The position numbers and the translations under genes are program-made. A stretch of DNA of 7,822 bases from JAAYUD01 sp036846645 (GTDB taxonomy: Bacteria; Bacteroidota; Bacteroidia; Bacteroidales; Bacteroidaceae), in NCBI GenBank assembly GCA_036846645.1, contig DAIUBN010000142.1:1-7822 (forward strand), read 5' to 3'. Positions 5,865-7,822 of the stretch are shown here, piece after piece (position 1 is the stretch's first letter; each line of letters begins with the position of its first letter). Below the pieces are notes generated by a model. That model worked only from the letters and a program-made list of their open reading frames with translations. It did not search any database and was not told the DNA's origin.

Positions 5865-7340
5865 TTATTCTGGATTAGAATTATCATTAGTCAGTAACCA
5901 TTTCCCGGTTGTACCACCTATTCTTATTAAATGCCCATTCTTCCGAAGCAAGTCAATTATTTTGCGAGTTTGACGTTCGCTTAGTTGAAGCTTTTTTGCG
6001 AGCTCAGCTCTAGATATGGAAGGATTCTCTGTGATGAGTCCTATCAATTTCTTTTTATCGTTTGGATCAACTTGGATCGTCTTTGGATCGTCTTTGGATC
6101 GTCTTGGATCGACCTGATTATCATCAGCTCTCCAAATAACTACCCTGAAATCTTCTTCTTGGTAAAATTCTGGTATCTTTAAGCCATAACTTTGACATTT
6201 GTTGATGATATCTTCTGTGCCTGTACCAACTTTTTCTATATATCCATTCCAATACATGGGGTCGGCAAGAAGAGGGTTGGTAGGTAATGATTTATGCGGA
6301 CCATGAAGTTTTTGTACAGTGAGCCCATAAGGTAATGTACCTGGATTCCAAACTTCTAAACGATTACGAAATAACATGATTTGGACACTTGCATTGCTAG
6401 TATAGTCTCTATGGCAGACTGCATTTACGATAGCTTCTTTCACAGCATCTATCGGCAACTCGGGATGGGTTGGCACATCAGCTTTTTCTCCTTCAATGCG
6501 TGTACCGACCCAATTATTGATACGGCTCATTACAAAACTTGTAGCTTGATCAACTAATTCGAAAACATCTCCTCTGTAAATTTGATAGGCAGGCATTGGC
6601 TTTTCTACTATATCACCATAGAATTGTACACATTTTACTTCAGAAGTAATAAAATATTTTTGTGGTTTTTTCCCGAATAATAATATCGCTGCATTAGCTA
6701 TGTGATTATTCTCATCAATTAAATCTAGATGCGTCAGTAATATTTTAGGTGTTGTATTAGTAGGTAAAGGGAAGTTCCGCTTTGAACGAGCCATGTGAAT
6801 GAAGTTTTTCATTTTGTCCTCGTCAAGATCTTTTAATGATGCGCCGTTATCGAAAGATGCATCAAAAGGCCTCCAGCGGATGTATTCTTTTTCTTCTAAA
6901 TATCTTATTAATGATGCATAGACAGAAGTACGTAATCCATCAATATCGACAAATGTTTTACGAACAATATCACGTTCTACCTTCTCTATAAGTGCTGCTT
7001 CCTTAGTATGTCTTTGCCCTTCATTGATACTTTTTATGTATATCAATCGACTTTTATGCAATTTAGTCGCTAAATCATATTCGTGTTCTGTTGGTGATAT
7101 GCCGTCCTTGTCTTCATAACCATACATATTACCATACAATCCTAAGTAGATGTCACAAAGTTCTACTTCTCTCAAATATACATGACTAGTAGAATACTCA
7201 TTTGCTGGAACCTCCTCAAATATAAAAGGTTCAAAGAATTTTCCCAATAAGACATCTGATCGTATATAATGGCACAGCATTATACGTTCTTCGGCAAATT
7301 CACTCTGTACACTGCTTATGAATATTCTTATTCGTTTCAT
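5865..7340 (-). CDS. DUF4062 - GHKL ATPase-like (COG2865 type) - winged-helix protein
   Basis: A 491-residue soluble protein with three parts. Residues 1-100 resemble DUF4062: an N-terminal strand then SSVQSEFAEER, later LREVELCDIYLGLYGNMYGY and a Glu-containing ISPTEHEYDLA; this fold is thought to be related to TIR and nucleoside-deoxyribosyltransferase domains, with Glu85/Glu87 as candidate active residues. Residues about 165-405 match the RecG-C-like/HATPase_c_4 half of COG2865 proteins: the middle region with AAILLFGKKPQKYF, an N-box-like EAIVNAVCHRDY (302-313), WNPGTLP (331-337) and GTGTEDI (372-378). Residues about 430-485 form a winged helix (SRAELAKKLQLSERQTRKII). Most COG2865 relatives start with an AlbA_2 (Schlafen-type) domain; here DUF4062 takes its place. 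A repeat array encodes the linker at about 409-427. Convergent with the AraC gene, divergent from the pentapeptide gene. Function unknown; nucleotide-responsive signalling, regulation or defence are possible. Confidence 0.85.
   Translation of the reverse strand: MKRIRIFISSVQSEFAEERIMLCHYIRSDVLLGKFFEPFIFEEVPANEYSTSHVYLREVELCDIYLGLYGNMYGYEDKDGISPTEHEYDLATKLHKSRLIYIKSINEGQRHTKEAALIEKVERDIVRKTFVDIDGLRTSVYASLIRYLEEKEYIRWRPFDASFDNGASLKDLDEDKMKNFIHMARSKRNFPLPTNTTPKILLTHLDLIDENNHIANAAILLFGKKPQKYFITSEVKCVQFYGDIVEKPMPAYQIYRGDVFELVDQATSFVMSRINNWVGTRIEGEKADVPTHPELPIDAVKEAIVNAVCHRDYTSNASVQIMLFRNRLEVWNPGTLPYGLTVQKLHGPHKSLPTNPLLADPMYWNGYIEKVGTGTEDIINKCQSYGLKIPEFYQEEDFRVVIWRADDNQVDPRRSKDDPKTIQVDPNDKKKLIGLITENPSISRAELAKKLQLSERQTRKIIDLLRKNGHLIRIGGTTGKWLLTNDNSNPE
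6062..6113. repeat. Five tandem 10/11-bp TTGGATC units in the linker of the DUF4062 gene
   Basis: TTGGATC begins at 6062, 6072, 6083, 6094 and 6104, giving units of 10, 11, 11, 10 and 10 bases. Units two and three (TTGGATCGTCT) are identical, and unit four shares the first ten of those bases. On the coding (minus) strand they encode the polar linker from QVDPRR to QVDPND, with the repeat passing through different reading frames. The unit length is not a multiple of three. Both other frames hit TGA stops at once after the array (at 6067-6069 and 6044-6046 on the plus coordinate scale). Confidence 0.9.
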
Positions 7341-7384
7341 ATTTAAAGAACCGTTTACTAGTCGATTTATACTTTCTCAATTTA

Positions 7385-7397
7385 TGTATTGCATACA
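7385..7397. promoter_or_regulatory. Short dyad at the DUF4062 gene transcription start, possible operator
   Basis: TGTAT and ATACA are inverted around TGC, making a 13-base dyad that overlaps the end of the minus-strand -7 element and its expected start site. A protein bound there could block the promoter, and the winged helix of the gene's own product is an obvious candidate. The arms are only 5 bp in AT-rich DNA, so chance is a real alternative. Confidence 0.25.
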
Positions 7398-7403
7398 AAG
7401 TTA
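7396..7403 (-). promoter_or_regulatory. Promoter of the DUF4062 gene
   Basis: The minus strand reads TAACTTTG, an exact match to the Bacteroides -7 consensus TAnnTTTG. TTTA at 7423-7426 lies at the expected spacing for the -33 box (19 bases between). Transcription would start near 7389, leaving an untranslated leader of about 49 bases before the ATG at 7340. Confidence 0.62.
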
Positions 7404-7483
7404 TTGTTTTTGTTGGAGATACTAAAGTAATTCATGTAGTTTAAATATGTAATTTTCGTATTTTATTCTTCGGTTCAATGTTG

Positions 7484-7491
7484 TATCTTTG
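7484..7491 (+). promoter_or_regulatory. Promoter of the pentapeptide-repeat gene
   Basis: TATCTTTG matches TAnnTTTG exactly, with TTTT at 7461-7464 at a suitable -33 distance. The start site would be near 7498, about 20 bases before the ATG at 7518. This -7 sequence is identical to that of the araC-family gene. Confidence 0.62.
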
Positions 7492-7517
7492 TAGCCTAAC
7501 ATTAATAAATTACCCGG

Positions 7518-7822
7518 ATGGAACAACAGACTTTTCAGAAAATTGATTTCAAAACCATTGTGATGGATAGTGAGTATGATGACTGTATCTTCGATTCGTG
7601 CGATTTCTCTATTCTTCCTTTGGCTGATATTCGATTTAATGAATGTGAGTTTAGAAGATGCAACTTCTCGCTTTGTAAACTGTTGTGCAATCTTAATGTG
7701 GCGAAGTTTATAGAATGTAAACTCACTGGGGCAGAGTTTACCAATATCGGTAGTCTTTCGGGCTCGTTGTGGTTCGAAAAATCTCTAATGGATTATGTTT
7801 CTTTTGTCCAGCTCAAAATGAA
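7518..7822 (+). CDS. Pentapeptide-repeat protein, 3' end outside the window
   Basis: An open frame starts at ATG 7518 and runs off the right edge, showing 101 residues (MEQQTFQKIDF...). Between residues 20 and 75 it has the five-residue rhythm of pentapeptide proteins: CIF-xx, CDF-xx, CEF-xx, CNF-xx, CKL, then AKF, CKL and AEF, with Phe or Leu at the central inward position. Such repeats fold as a right-handed quadrilateral beta-helix. Family members include Qnr/MfpA gyrase-protecting proteins, but many have no known role and nothing here points to gyrase. Cys fills the i-2 position in many coils (residues 23, 28, 43, 48, 53, 67). No signal peptide is present, so it is likely cytoplasmic. A consensus promoter lies just upstream; no Shine-Dalgarno sequence is visible. 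The ATG is chosen as the first in frame after that promoter. Confidence 0.82.
   Translation, partial: MEQQTFQKIDFKTIVMDSEYDDCIFDSCDFSILPLADIRFNECEFRRCNFSLCKLLCNLNVAKFIECKLTGAEFTNIGSLSGSLWFEKSLMDYVSFVQLKM

Noticed and set aside
6062..6113. CRISPR or iteron-like array
   Set aside because: Units are 10-11 bases with no spacers, lie wholly inside a coding region, and no replication or cas gene is nearby.
7535..7744. Minus-strand frame opposite the pentapeptide gene
   Set aside because: The opposite strand has a consensus promoter and clear pentapeptide periodicity; this frame has neither.

Overview
The window looks like a chromosomal segment of a Bacteroidales bacterium, most likely Bacteroides or a close relative. 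It carries gldH, which is confined to Bacteroidota. Four intergenic sites match the Bacteroides -7 promoter consensus TAnnTTTG exactly. Start codons lack strong Shine-Dalgarno sequences and are preceded by A/T-rich leaders. The species cannot be set from sequence alone.

Layout. Positions 1-833 (+) hold the C-terminal, Q/N/R/G-rich tail of a large protein (probably a PSP1-domain protein, entering from the left) and gldH, a lipoprotein gene whose start lies inside the end of the upstream gene. A perfect 14-bp inverted repeat at the end of gldH is oriented to terminate the facing operon. Positions 844-4808 (-) hold a three-gene tripartite efflux operon transcribed leftward: a TolC-type outer-membrane channel, an EmrA/HlyD-type adaptor, and a 14-TM major facilitator (EmrB/DHA2-like). 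Positions 4984-5820 (+) hold a divergent AraC-family regulator. The 175-bp gap between them has a consensus -7 element on each strand and a weak dyad between them, so the regulator probably controls the pump and perhaps itself.

Positions 5865-7340 (-) hold the least ordinary gene. Its 491-residue product joins an N-terminal DUF4062 domain to the COG2865-type GHKL ATPase-like module and a C-terminal winged helix. The DNA for the linker before the winged helix is an array of five 10/11-bp repeats. Both alternative frames meet stops right beside the array, so a copy-number change that is not a multiple of three would remove the winged helix. This is a candidate signalling or defence protein. No partner gene is visible on its strand. 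From 7518 to the right edge a divergent pentapeptide-repeat protein begins and runs out of the window.

The pump operon and its AraC regulator form one functional unit: inner-membrane pump, periplasmic bridge, outer-membrane duct and local transcription control. The psp1-like/gldH pair, the DUF4062 gene and the pentapeptide gene look functionally separate. No tRNA, rRNA, CRISPR array, insertion sequence or attachment site was seen. No stretch over 300 bases lacks a gene.
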